Shown: piece after piece, positions 35,120 to 43,878 of the stretch
How positions within the stretch are numbered: the stretch's first letter is position 1
Layout: each line of letters opens with the position of its first letter
Source: Nitrosophilus labii
GTDB taxonomy: Bacteria; Campylobacterota; Campylobacteria; Campylobacterales; Nitratiruptoraceae
Reading direction: 5' to 3'
Length of the DNA: 64,000 nt
NCBI RefSeq assembly: GCF_014466985.1
Contig: NZ_AP022826.1
Span: 930,001 to 994,000, forward strand
Notes under the pieces: model-generated
The model's input: only the letters and a program-made list of their open reading frames with translations
What the model was told of the DNA's origin: nothing
Databases searched by the model: none
Program-made: the position numbers and the translations under genes

Positions 35120-35206
35120 CAGGTTTGTAAAAGAATATCTCTTTTTTCATTTATATTTGAGATTTATACGGCGAGCGCCAATACGATAAATCTATCTTAA
35201 AACCTG
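35120..35206 (+). other. Foldback structure in the leader of gap
   Basis: The 152-nt gap between the CoA ligase and gap folds as nested pairs: CAGGTTT (35120-35126) with AAACCTG (35200-35206), AGATTTAT (35160-35167) with ATAAATCT (35186-35193) and an inner GGC/GCC (35170-35179). No U-run follows, so it is not a standard terminator. It could be a structured 5' leader; no known riboswitch was recognised. Confidence 0.35.
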
Positions 35207-35269
35207 AATTTAATAAAAGTATTGGTAAAATTTTAAAAATTTATAAATTTTAAAAATGTAGGAGTCTTA

Positions 35270-36283
35270 ATGAAAAAAGTAGCGATAAACGGTCTTGGAA
35301 GAATAGGAAAGATGGTTCTTTGGCACTATGTAACAAACAAGCCTGAAAACGTTGAGATAGTTATAGCAAACGGAGGAAGCGGAACTCCTGAAGATTTGGC
35401 GTATATGCTTGAGTTTGACTCAGTTCACGGTAGATTTCCGGCAGCCGTTGAGTATGATGACAACTCTTTAACAGTTGGCGGACAAAAAATCGAAATAGTT
35501 GACGAAAGAGACCCATCTAAGCTTCCTTGGAAAGAAAAAGGTATAGATATAGTTCTTGAGTGTACAGGAAAATTTACTAAAGGGGCAGATGCTGCAAAAC
35601 ATATAGAAGCTGGTGCTAAAAAAGTTCTTATTTCAGCTCCCGGAAAAGAAGTAGATTTAACCGTAGTAATGGGAGTAAATCATGACTGGTATAAACCAGA
35701 GGAACACCATATAATCTCAAATGCAAGTTGTACAACAAACTCTTTGGCTCCAGCTATGAAAGTTTTGGAAGAGATATTTGGCGTGGAGTATGCTTCAGTT
35801 ACGACAGTTCACGCTTATACCTCCAGCCAGGTAACGATCGATAGGAAAAAACCCGGAAAACATAGACGAGGTCGTGCCGCGGCGGTAAATATCATCCCAA
35901 CAACAACAGGAGCTGCAACTGCAACAACAAAAGTTATTCCTTCCTTGGAAGGTAAAATGAACGCTATGGCTTTAAGAGTCCCAGTTCCAGACGGAGCAAT
36001 AACTGAAATAGTCGCAAATCTAAAAAAAGAGGTTAGCGCTCAAGAGGTAAACAAAGCCTTTGAAGAGGCAATGCAAGGAGAGCTTAAAGATATTTTAGAA
36101 ATAACCTATAAAGAGGTAGTTTCTACTGACATACTTGGAAATCCACACTCTTCAATCATTGATGGATTATCTACTCAGGTAATCGGCGATAAAATGGTGA
36201 AAGTTCTTGCTTGGTATGATAACGAGTTTGGGTATGCAAAAAGACTTCTTGAGCTAGCAAGTATGGTAGCTTCAAAGATGTGA
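35270..36283 (+). CDS. gap: Glyceraldehyde-3-phosphate dehydrogenase, type I
   Basis: Oxidises or reduces the triose-phosphate step of glycolysis and gluconeogenesis. At 337 residues it has AINGLGRIGKMVLWH (NAD fold), the catalytic ASCTTNS (Cys154), TTVHAYTSSQ, RGRAAAVNIIPTTTGAA and WYDNEFGYA. At the end of the second beta strand it reads VIANGGSG instead of the usual acidic IND, so the Asp that selects NAD over NADP is missing; NADP use is plausible. The gene is 1 nt before pfkA and behind GTAGGAGTC. Confidence 0.95.
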   Translation: MKKVAINGLGRIGKMVLWHYVTNKPENVEIVIANGGSGTPEDLAYMLEFDSVHGRFPAAVEYDDNSLTVGGQKIEIVDERDPSKLPWKEKGIDIVLECTGKFTKGADAAKHIEAGAKKVLISAPGKEVDLTVVMGVNHDWYKPEEHHIISNASCTTNSLAPAMKVLEEIFGVEYASVTTVHAYTSSQVTIDRKKPGKHRRGRAAAVNIIPTTTGAATATTKVIPSLEGKMNAMALRVPVPDGAITEIVANLKKEVSAQEVNKAFEEAMQGELKDILEITYKEVVSTDILGNPHSSIIDGLSTQVIGDKMVKVLAWYDNEFGYAKRLLELASMVASKM

Positions 36284-36284
36284 T

Positions 36285-37244
36285 ATGAATATCGCTATCA
36301 TGGCTAGTGGCGGGGACTGTTCGGGTATGAATCCCGCTACTAAAAGATTTGTAGAGTACTCCATCCAAAACGGTATAACTCCATATTTTATCTATGAAGG
36401 TCTAGAAGGCCTGATAGATAGCAAGATAAAAAAAGCTACCTTTACAGATGTTTCCGGTATCATTTACCGTGGCGGAACGATTATCCGTTCCTCTCGCTCA
36501 AAAAAGTTTTATGAAAAAAAATATCGTCAAATTGCATACGAAAATCTAAAAAAACACTCTATAGAGACTGTTATAGTTTTGGGAGGTGATGGAAGTTTCA
36601 GGGCTTTTGAGATTTTTATCAATGAATTTGGAGTAAATTTTATAGGAATACCGGCAACTATTGACAATGATATCTATGGTACCGAATATTGTCTCGGAGT
36701 TGATACGGCTTTAAATATTATAAGAGGCGCAGTAGATGATATAAGAGATACCGCAAGCAGTTTCAACAGAGCTTTTGTTATAGAGACAATGGGTAGAGAG
36801 TGTGGATATCTTGCCCTTATAACTGCACTTACAAGTGGAGCTGAGATGTGTTTAATACCCGAAGCGTCTTATAATCTTGATAGTTTAAAAAAGAAGTTTT
36901 TAAAACAGATTGATGAAGGAAGAAGATATTTTATAGCAATAGTATCAGAAGGTTTGAAAATAAGTGAGGAGATAAAAGAGTGGTTTGAAAATGAAATCGG
37001 GTTTGAGAGCCGTTTGACAGTTCTTGGTCATATCCAAAGAGGCGGAAACCCTACGGTGTTTGATAGGTTTACGGCTTTTGAATTCGTTACATTTGCTATA
37101 GATTTGGCTTTAAAAGGTGAAAAAAACAAAATCGTAGTTTATAAAAACTCAAAGTTTGAAAGCATCGACTCAAAAATTGCTACTTCAAATATCTATAAAA
37201 TAGACGAAAAATTGATTGGACTAGCAAAAGAGATGATGGAGTAG
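36285..37244 (+). CDS. pfkA: 6-phosphofructokinase
   Basis: The committed step of glycolysis. It is 319 residues with all signature blocks: ASGGDCSGMNPATK (N-terminal ATP region), GGDGSFRA (about 100), PATIDNDIYGTEY (catalytic Asp pair), MGRECGYLAL and VLGHIQRGGNPTVFDR. The GGDGS and the Ala before TIDND (Lys would indicate a pyrophosphate type) point to an ATP-dependent enzyme. Several well-known Campylobacterota (C. jejuni, H. pylori) lack this enzyme, so its presence together with gap, gpmA and ppsA is of metabolic interest. Immediately behind gap. Confidence 0.95.
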   Translation: MNIAIMASGGDCSGMNPATKRFVEYSIQNGITPYFIYEGLEGLIDSKIKKATFTDVSGIIYRGGTIIRSSRSKKFYEKKYRQIAYENLKKHSIETVIVLGGDGSFRAFEIFINEFGVNFIGIPATIDNDIYGTEYCLGVDTALNIIRGAVDDIRDTASSFNRAFVIETMGRECGYLALITALTSGAEMCLIPEASYNLDSLKKKFLKQIDEGRRYFIAIVSEGLKISEEIKEWFENEIGFESRLTVLGHIQRGGNPTVFDRFTAFEFVTFAIDLALKGEKNKIVVYKNSKFESIDSKIATSNIYKIDEKLIGLAKEMME

Positions 37245-37299
37245 ATTTTTCAAAAACTCTATATTATCTATCAAAAGTATTTAGTAATAATAATTTCGT

Positions 37300-38580
37300 T
37301 CAAGTCTGTTTTGAAACAACTCTTCCGGTAAAATAACGCAATAATACTTCAACCAAAAAAGCGAGTAAAAATGAAGCCAATATCCATATACCTACCGTCG
37401 GCAACTTTTTATAAACGTATATTAAACTAAAAACAGCTACCAAAAACGTTCCGAAGATAGAAAAGATTATTAAAATTTTTTTGGCTTTCGTCTCATCTAT
37501 TTTTAAAAGATGTCCTATATGTACGAAACCTTGTACGAGTAATACTATTATGGAAGCTATCAAGGTTATTTCGGATAGATCTAAAAATAGTATCAAAGGT
37601 ATCGTTAAAACGGTACTTACTATAAGTCCTTCGTATGAGTTAAATACGTTGTATTCGTATATTTTTGGAAGTTCTCCCCTTTTTGCCATTGTATAGCCTA
37701 TTTCGGTAACAGAGTACAAAGTAGCATTTATAGCCGATACGGTTGAAAAAAGAGCGGTTGCGGCCATTATCTTAAATCCCAAATCTCCAAAAACAGGTTT
37801 AACCGATTCAGCTAAGGCATAATCTTTTGCTTTTACGATTTCGGGAAGAGAAAGATTACCCATTACTACAAGACTTATACCAACATAAAGTAACATAACG
37901 ATCAAAATAGCTATAATCATAGCTTTTATTATATTTTTTGAGGGATTTTCAATATCTTCTACCGTATTTGTAATAAGACTAAAGCCTTGATAAGCAAAAA
38001 AAGTTATTCCTACAGCATAAAATATATCCATAACGGGAGGAAACTCTTTGGGACTTAAATATTCCGGTTTTATAAAGAAAAAACCCACTATGGTAAAAAG
38101 AGTAAGTATTGTAAGCTTAACGATAACTATAAAGTTTTCCGATTTAGCTACAAAAACTGCGCCTAGAAGATTTATCGTCATAAACGTTAAAAGTATAAAA
38201 ATTGCAAAAAAGTTTGTCCAAAAAGCTCCTGCGTCTTCGATAAAAGTAGATGCATAACTACCAAAAGCTTTCGCTATAGCGGCTAACGTAACTATTTGCG
38301 TAAAATAAAAAAGTACGCTTGTGGCGCCGGAGAAAATACCTTCTCCGTAACATTGAACCAAGTATTCTACCAAACCGCCTCTAGAAGGATACCTTAGAGC
38401 CAGTTTTGCTAACGAGTATCCGTTTAATAAAGCGATCAGACCGCCTAAAAGAAAAGAGAGCCAAACTAGATTGCCGGCTATACTACCGGCTTCACCGACA
38501 ACTATAAAGATACCGACACCTACCATCGAGCCGATACCTAAAAAAACGGCACTCCATAGTCCGAATGCCTTATTAGCCAT
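37300..38580 (-). CDS. APC-superfamily amino-acid permease
   Basis: A 426-residue, roughly 12-helix membrane transporter. It opens with the family motif AVFLGIGSMVGVGIFIVVGEAGSIAGN (helix 1) and carries ALRYPSRGGLVEYLVQCYG, then FFAYQGFSLITNTVEDIENPSKNIIKAMI (helix 6). The substrate cannot be inferred. Its start codon overlaps the purL stop by 1 nt, so it is probably on the same mRNA. Confidence 0.9.
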   Translation of the reverse strand: MANKAFGLWSAVFLGIGSMVGVGIFIVVGEAGSIAGNLVWLSFLLGGLIALLNGYSLAKLALRYPSRGGLVEYLVQCYGEGIFSGATSVLFYFTQIVTLAAIAKAFGSYASTFIEDAGAFWTNFFAIFILLTFMTINLLGAVFVAKSENFIVIVKLTILTLFTIVGFFFIKPEYLSPKEFPPVMDIFYAVGITFFAYQGFSLITNTVEDIENPSKNIIKAMIIAILIVMLLYVGISLVVMGNLSLPEIVKAKDYALAESVKPVFGDLGFKIMAATALFSTVSAINATLYSVTEIGYTMAKRGELPKIYEYNVFNSYEGLIVSTVLTIPLILFLDLSEITLIASIIVLLVQGFVHIGHLLKIDETKAKKILIIFSIFGTFLVAVFSLIYVYKKLPTVGIWILASFLLAFLVEVLLRYFTGRVVSKQT

Positions 38581-40787
38581 TATAAATCTCTTTCAATCTC
38601 TTTAGCAAAAGTGTTAAAGTAGATATCTTTTAGTCTTTCCATATCCATTTCGATATCACAAAGTGTAAACTTTTTACCGCCAACGGTACCAAGAGGGATG
38701 GCAGAAAGCCCTATCTCATTTGCTAGCTCTTCTATAGTGTGCATATTTTTAGGTTCTATCTCTACCAATGCGCGGCTAAATGTTTCGCTAAAAATTTCTC
38801 TGCTGTCTTCAAAACAGAAATCACCCAAAAATCCTTTATCTCCAACTGCAGCCATTTTAGCAAGAGCTATAGCTATACCTCCAACTCCCACATCTTTTGC
38901 GGCTTTTAAAAGCCCTCTTTTGTTTGCTTCTATGACAAAATTCCAAAGTTTTAGCTCTTTTTCATAATCGATTTTAGGCAAAACTCCGGCAACTTTCCCA
39001 AAAAGCTCTTTTAGATACAGACTTCCTCCAAACTCTTTTTCAGTCTCGCCTATAATGTAGATAATATCGTTTTCTTCTTGAAAACAAGATGGAAGTACTT
39101 TCTCTTCAGATTCATTTACTCCTACCATTGCAATTGTTGGTGTTGGATATACACTAACTCCATTTGTCTCATTGTAAAGTGAAACATTTCCACTAACAAC
39201 AGGTGTGTTTAGAGCTTTACATGCCTCTTTTATACCTTCAGTACCTTGAGCAAACTGCCACATAACTTCAGGATTTTCAGGGTTTCCATAATTTAAACAA
39301 TCCGTAATCGCCAAAGGTCTAGCTCCACTCATAGCAACGTTTCTACCTGCTGCCATTACAGCAGCTGCGGCACCGCCTTTTGGATCTATATAGCAGTATC
39401 TTGGGTTACATTTACTGCTCATAGCTATGGCTTTGCCACTCTCTTTTACCCTTATAACACTTGCATCCAAAGTTCCAGGATGTTTTACGGTATTTGTCTG
39501 AACCATTGAGTCATACTGTGTATATACCCAAGATTTATCCACTACTTCTAAAGAAGATAGAAGTTTTTCAAAGGCTTTTTGATTATCTATATGCGGTATC
39601 GTATCGATACTCGTCTCTTTTATATATTCTAGATATTCAGGTTTTTTAGTAGGTCTATCAAGCTCTGGAGCCTCTTCGCTAACCGGTGCTACGGGAACTT
39701 CTGCAACTTTTTCTCCATACCAGTATAGCTCCATTACTCCAGTATCCGTTACTTCACCGATAACTTCTGCGTCAAGGTCCCATTTTTTGAAAATCTCTAT
39801 AACCTTATCTTCGGTTCCTTTTTTAGCACATATAAGCATTCTCTCTTGAGATTCGCTTAGCATAAGCTCATACGGTGTCATTCCCTCTTCTCTCATAGGA
39901 ACTCTATCAAGAAACATCTTCATACCGCTTCCAGCTCGTCCTGCCATCTCAAAACTGCTTGAAGTTAATCCTGCTGCACCCATATCCTGGATACCCACAA
40001 CATAATCCGTTTTGAAAAGTTCCAAACAGGCTTCAAGAAGAAGTTTTTCGGTGAAAGGATCTCCCACTTGTACTGTAGGTCTTAAAGATTTTGACTCTTC
40101 GGTAAAACTGTCACTACTCATAACGGCTCCACCAAGACCGTCACGACCAGTTTTACTCCCAACATAAATAACAGGATTGCCTATACCTTCGGCTCTTCCG
40201 TAGAAAATCTCATCTTTTTTACAAATCCCTAAAGTAAAAGCATTTACCAAGATATTTCCGTTATAGCACTCTTCAAAACTCATCTCTCCGCCGATTGTGG
40301 GAACACCTACACAGTTTCCGTAACCACCGATTCCAGCAACCACTCCTCTAACCAGATATCTTTGATGAGCTCCTATTTCGTCATCTCTTTTAACTTCGCC
40401 AAATCTAAGAGCGTTTAAGTTAGCAACAGGCCTTGCTCCCATAGTAAAAACGTCTCTCAAAATCCCCCCTACTCCCGTAGCGGCTCCTTGATAAGGCTCT
40501 ATAAAACTTGGGTGGTTGTGACTCTCCATCTTAAAAACTGCGGCAATTCCATCACCTATATCTATAACTCCTGCGTTTTCTCCGGGACCTTGGATAACCC
40601 AAGGCGCTTCGGTTGGAAAACCTTTTAGATACTTTTTGCTAGACTTATATGAGCAGTGTTCGCTCCACATTGCACTAAAAATCCCGATCTCTACCAGGTT
40701 TGGTTCACGTCCTAAAATCTTTTTGATATGTTCGTAATCTTGCTCTGTTAATTTATGTGCTTTTAAAATCTCCTGTAGATTTTCCAT
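38580..40787 (-). CDS. purL: Phosphoribosylformylglycinamidine synthase, PurL subunit
   Basis: Converts FGAR to FGAM with glutamine and ATP. At 735 residues it is the small, multi-subunit form that needs PurS and PurQ (both encoded at 61.5-62.4 kb). The blocks [71 protein letters not shown] and [10 protein letters not shown] are present. It leads a two-gene unit with the permease. ATG 40787 follows AAGGAAAAT. Confidence 0.96.
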   Translation of the reverse strand: MENLQEILKAHKLTEQDYEHIKKILGREPNLVEIGIFSAMWSEHCSYKSSKKYLKGFPTEAPWVIQGPGENAGVIDIGDGIAAVFKMESHNHPSFIEPYQGAATGVGGILRDVFTMGARPVANLNALRFGEVKRDDEIGAHQRYLVRGVVAGIGGYGNCVGVPTIGGEMSFEECYNGNILVNAFTLGICKKDEIFYGRAEGIGNPVIYVGSKTGRDGLGGAVMSSDSFTEESKSLRPTVQVGDPFTEKLLLEACLELFKTDYVVGIQDMGAAGLTSSSFEMAGRAGSGMKMFLDRVPMREEGMTPYELMLSESQERMLICAKKGTEDKVIEIFKKWDLDAEVIGEVTDTGVMELYWYGEKVAEVPVAPVSEEAPELDRPTKKPEYLEYIKETSIDTIPHIDNQKAFEKLLSSLEVVDKSWVYTQYDSMVQTNTVKHPGTLDASVIRVKESGKAIAMSSKCNPRYCYIDPKGGAAAAVMAAGRNVAMSGARPLAITDCLNYGNPENPEVMWQFAQGTEGIKEACKALNTPVVSGNVSLYNETNGVSVYPTPTIAMVGVNESEEKVLPSCFQEENDIIYIIGETEKEFGGSLYLKELFGKVAGVLPKIDYEKELKLWNFVIEANKRGLLKAAKDVGVGGIAIALAKMAAVGDKGFLGDFCFEDSREIFSETFSRALVEIEPKNMHTIEELANEIGLSAIPLGTVGGKKFTLCDIEMDMERLKDIYFNTFAKEIERDL

Positions 40788-40974
40788 ATATTTTCCTTGA
40801 GATTTAAATTTTTAAGATTTTACAAAAAAAGTGCTAAAGAAGGGATAAATCTATATTTTCTTTAATAATTAAAAATGATTTACTTGATATATTAGATATA
40901 TTATATTAATTTTTAATTTATTTTATTATGATATAGTTAAGGGACTTTATTTTTATTTTATTGTCGAGGACGGA

Positions 40975-42837
40975 ATGGGGGTTAATATTAAAGAGTTCGT
41001 AAAAGAAGAGATGGATAAAAACTATTTTCATTTTTGGATTGTAAAGAAAAATTGGAAATTTTTATACAAAGGAATGTCAAATTTATTGAAAAAAAATGTA
41101 AAAGAGGAAGAACTAAAAAAATTTGGCAAAAAATGTTACGAACTTTCCATACCTTTTGGTGAGATTTCAATATTTTTGGATATCTTTTCTAGAAAATTGA
41201 ATCAGTCGGAAAAAAAAGTTCTTGAAAAAAATAAAAATATTTTTGCAAAAGGATATATCGAAACAAGACTTCCGAAAGAGATAGTGCATTTTACAAACCA
41301 AGTACATAATAATGGTATATTCGTTTCAAAAGACAAAATAGTCATTTCAAGATATCTAACTTACTGGTTAATCGAGTTTATCGAGCATATTCTCTACGAT
41401 AAATCGGTACCTGAAACCACTGAAGAGAAAAGTGATTTTGGCAAATGGCTTAGTGAATATAAAGGGGTATATTTTAACGATGAAAATATAAGAACACATT
41501 TTGCAAATTTAAGTTCATCTATGCATCATACTGCTACCGATGCATTATATTTTTACCATAAAAAAGAGTATTTTTATTTTACCCTTTTATATCTGGATAT
41601 GTTATCTTTTACCTTGCAACTTCAAGGACTTTTAAGCTCACTCTTTTTGGAAGAGAAACTACTTTCATTGTATATGGATCCAATCACGGAAATACCGAAC
41701 AGATTTCAACTACAAAAAGATTTCAAAATTTTCAGAAATCCTACCTTGCTTTTAGTAAATATAAGAGATTTTTCAAAAATAAATACGATATACGGAAACG
41801 ATTTTGGCAACAGCGTTTTAAAGATAGTTGCAAAATATATAGAGACTCTCAATATTATAAAAGTTTATAGAATATTTGCTGATGAGTTTGCTATCCTTGT
41901 TGAAAACGATAAAGTTGCAAAACAGGTTTTTGAAGAGTTGGATGAGAAAATAATCTTAAAAGAGATAAACTACACCATCTCTTTTTATGGTGCATATAAA
42001 GAGCTTTCTGAAACCGCTCTTGAAGAGTGTGAGTCAGCTTTGATAGAGGCAAAAGATAAAAAACTAATCTATGCTAATAAAACTAAGGAACTGATACAAA
42101 AAATCAAAGATGAAATAAGTCTAACAAAAAAACTAAAATCTTATTTAACCACAGATAAAATAGTTCCATATTTTCAGCCTATATACAGTTACAATGAAAA
42201 AAGAGTTATCAAGTATGAGTGTTTAATGAGGATAGAAGATGGAAATAGAGTTTTAAACCCTGGAGAATTTTTAGATACACTTAAAAAACTGCCTCTATAT
42301 GAAGAGTACACTAAAAGTATGATAAAAAAAAGTTTTAGTTATTTTAAAGATAAAGAGTATCAGTTTTGTTTGAATTTCTCGGTACTCGATATAGAAAATA
42401 TATATACAGTATCTTTTTTAAAAGCTATGATCAACAATTATCCAGAAACGGCTAAAAGGCTTATTATTGAACTTGTAGAAACTGAAGCAATAACCAATTA
42501 TGAAATAATAACAAAGTTTATAAAAGATATTAAAAAATTTGGTGTAAAAATTTCATTAGATGATTTTGGAACAGGTTTTTCTAACTTTTCTCAACTTTCC
42601 AAGTTAGATTTGGATTATGTAAAAATAGATGGTTCTATAGTTTCAAATGTATTAAACAACGAGAAGATGAAAAACGTCTATTTTTCCATCTTGGAGTTAT
42701 CGAAAAAGATGGATTTAAAAATCACGGCAGAGTTCGTATCGGATAAAGAGATTTTTGAATTTGTTAAAAATAGCGGTATAGACTTTGCTCAAGGATATTA
42801 TATAGGCAAACCAAAGCCCAATATAATATCAGAGTAG
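40975..42837 (+). CDS. EAL-domain c-di-GMP phosphodiesterase with degenerate GGDEF and a CZB-like sensor
   Basis: A 620-residue signalling protein with three parts. Residues about 1-230 contain SDFGKWLSEYKG followed by HFANLSSSMHHTATDAL, a layout like the chemoreceptor zinc-binding (CZB) domain but without its Cys. Then comes a GGDEF domain (DPITEIPNRFQL...RIFADEFAIL) with FADEF instead of GGDEF, probably inactive as a cyclase. The C-terminal EAL domain looks catalytic: YECLMR (EAL variant ECL), LNFS, ELVETEA, LDDFGTGFS, DYVKIDGS, AEFV and QGYYIGKP. ATG 40975 follows GAGGACGGA. It likely lowers c-di-GMP. Confidence 0.85.
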   Translation: MGVNIKEFVKEEMDKNYFHFWIVKKNWKFLYKGMSNLLKKNVKEEELKKFGKKCYELSIPFGEISIFLDIFSRKLNQSEKKVLEKNKNIFAKGYIETRLPKEIVHFTNQVHNNGIFVSKDKIVISRYLTYWLIEFIEHILYDKSVPETTEEKSDFGKWLSEYKGVYFNDENIRTHFANLSSSMHHTATDALYFYHKKEYFYFTLLYLDMLSFTLQLQGLLSSLFLEEKLLSLYMDPITEIPNRFQLQKDFKIFRNPTLLLVNIRDFSKINTIYGNDFGNSVLKIVAKYIETLNIIKVYRIFADEFAILVENDKVAKQVFEELDEKIILKEINYTISFYGAYKELSETALEECESALIEAKDKKLIYANKTKELIQKIKDEISLTKKLKSYLTTDKIVPYFQPIYSYNEKRVIKYECLMRIEDGNRVLNPGEFLDTLKKLPLYEEYTKSMIKKSFSYFKDKEYQFCLNFSVLDIENIYTVSFLKAMINNYPETAKRLIIELVETEAITNYEIITKFIKDIKKFGVKISLDDFGTGFSNFSQLSKLDLDYVKIDGSIVSNVLNNEKMKNVYFSILELSKKMDLKITAEFVSDKEIFEFVKNSGIDFAQGYYIGKPKPNIISE

Positions 42838-42853
42838 CAAAAAAAGTAGTAAA

Positions 42854-42869
42854 GCCGCGAAGTAGCGGC
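42854..42869 (-). terminator. Hairpin after htpX
   Basis: GCCGC and GCGGC pair around a 6-nt loop, just past the htpX stop. On the minus strand a T-rich run follows. It lies between convergent genes (EAL protein and htpX). Confidence 0.5.
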
Positions 42870-42874
42870 CGTAA

Positions 42875-43753
42875 TTAGACGCTATATCCCATCTCTTTTG
42901 CTACTTTTTTGATGTGCTCAAGTCTTTTTTCGATAGGAGGATGTGAAGAGAAAAGATCTAAAAAGCCTACTATACCGAAAGCTTTCATATCGCTTGAAAG
43001 CGCAACCTGCTCTTTTGGTATCTGACCAAGTTTCGCTAACGCATAGTATATACCTTCAGGCCCATCAAGTTTTACGGCCCCTTCATCTGCTTTATATTCT
43101 CTATATCTACTAAACCACATTGCAAGCATCGTTGCAAAAACAGTAAGCAATATTTCAAGGGCAAAACTTATCATCATATAATACATTGGCGAAGGATTTC
43201 CTTCTTCATCTTTTGGGGCCAGTATGTTCGCAAGAAGTCTAGAGATAAAAAAGACAAATGTGTTTAAAACTCCCTGCAATAGAGTCATTGTTACCATATC
43301 TCCATGTTTTATATGGCTTATTTCGTGTGCTAAAACACCCTCTATCTCTTTTTCATCCATCAAATCAAACAAAGATGTAGATACAGCAACAAGTGAATCG
43401 TTTTTACTCCATCCAGTAGCAAAAGCGTTTGGAGGTCCGTCAAAAATCCCTACTTCCGGCATACCTATACCGGCCTCTTTTGCTAATCTCTCAACTGTAG
43501 AAACCAACCAAGCTTCAGTTTGGTCTTGAGGCGTCTCAATAACTTGAACGCCCATACTCATTTTAGCCATCCATTTGGACATAAAAAGAGATATAAGCGC
43601 TCCACTAAACCCTACGACGAAGGACAATATTAAAAGTCCGCTTATCGTTCCTTGGTCGAGTCTTATACCAAAAAATATCTCTATTAAAAAAATAGTAAGA
43701 TATATGGACGCCATTACGGCTAAGTTCATAATCAAAAAGAGAAATATACCCAT
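42875..43753 (-). CDS. htpX: Membrane zinc metalloprotease HtpX
   Basis: An inner-membrane M48 protease that degrades misfolded membrane proteins. It is 292 residues: N-terminal membrane helices, the zinc motif HEISH in GVLAHEISHIKHGD (about 145), the third ligand Glu in YREYKADEGAV, and further C-terminal segments. Family members are often heat- or envelope-stress-induced, but I saw no HAIR-type site upstream. ATG 43753 has GGAGGGG ahead. Confidence 0.94.
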   Translation of the reverse strand: MGIFLFLIMNLAVMASIYLTIFLIEIFFGIRLDQGTISGLLILSFVVGFSGALISLFMSKWMAKMSMGVQVIETPQDQTEAWLVSTVERLAKEAGIGMPEVGIFDGPPNAFATGWSKNDSLVAVSTSLFDLMDEKEIEGVLAHEISHIKHGDMVTMTLLQGVLNTFVFFISRLLANILAPKDEEGNPSPMYYMMISFALEILLTVFATMLAMWFSRYREYKADEGAVKLDGPEGIYYALAKLGQIPKEQVALSSDMKAFGIVGFLDLFSSHPPIEKRLEHIKKVAKEMGYSV

Positions 43754-43850
43754 TTCCCCTCCTTTAATTTTTTATAAATTGTATCAAAAAAAGAGGATTT
43801 TTTTTACAACTAAAGTATCAAAATGAGATAAAAGAGGAGTTTTGTAACAT

Positions 43851-43878
43851 AAAAAGGGCGCCAAAGTGCGCCCTTTTT
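43851..43878. terminator. Strong terminator after metE
   Basis: AAAAAGGGCGC (43851-43861) pairs with GCGCCCTTTTT (43868-43878), an 11-bp GC-rich stem around CAAAGT, flanked by T runs on either strand. It overlaps the metE stop by 2 nt. Confidence 0.85.
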
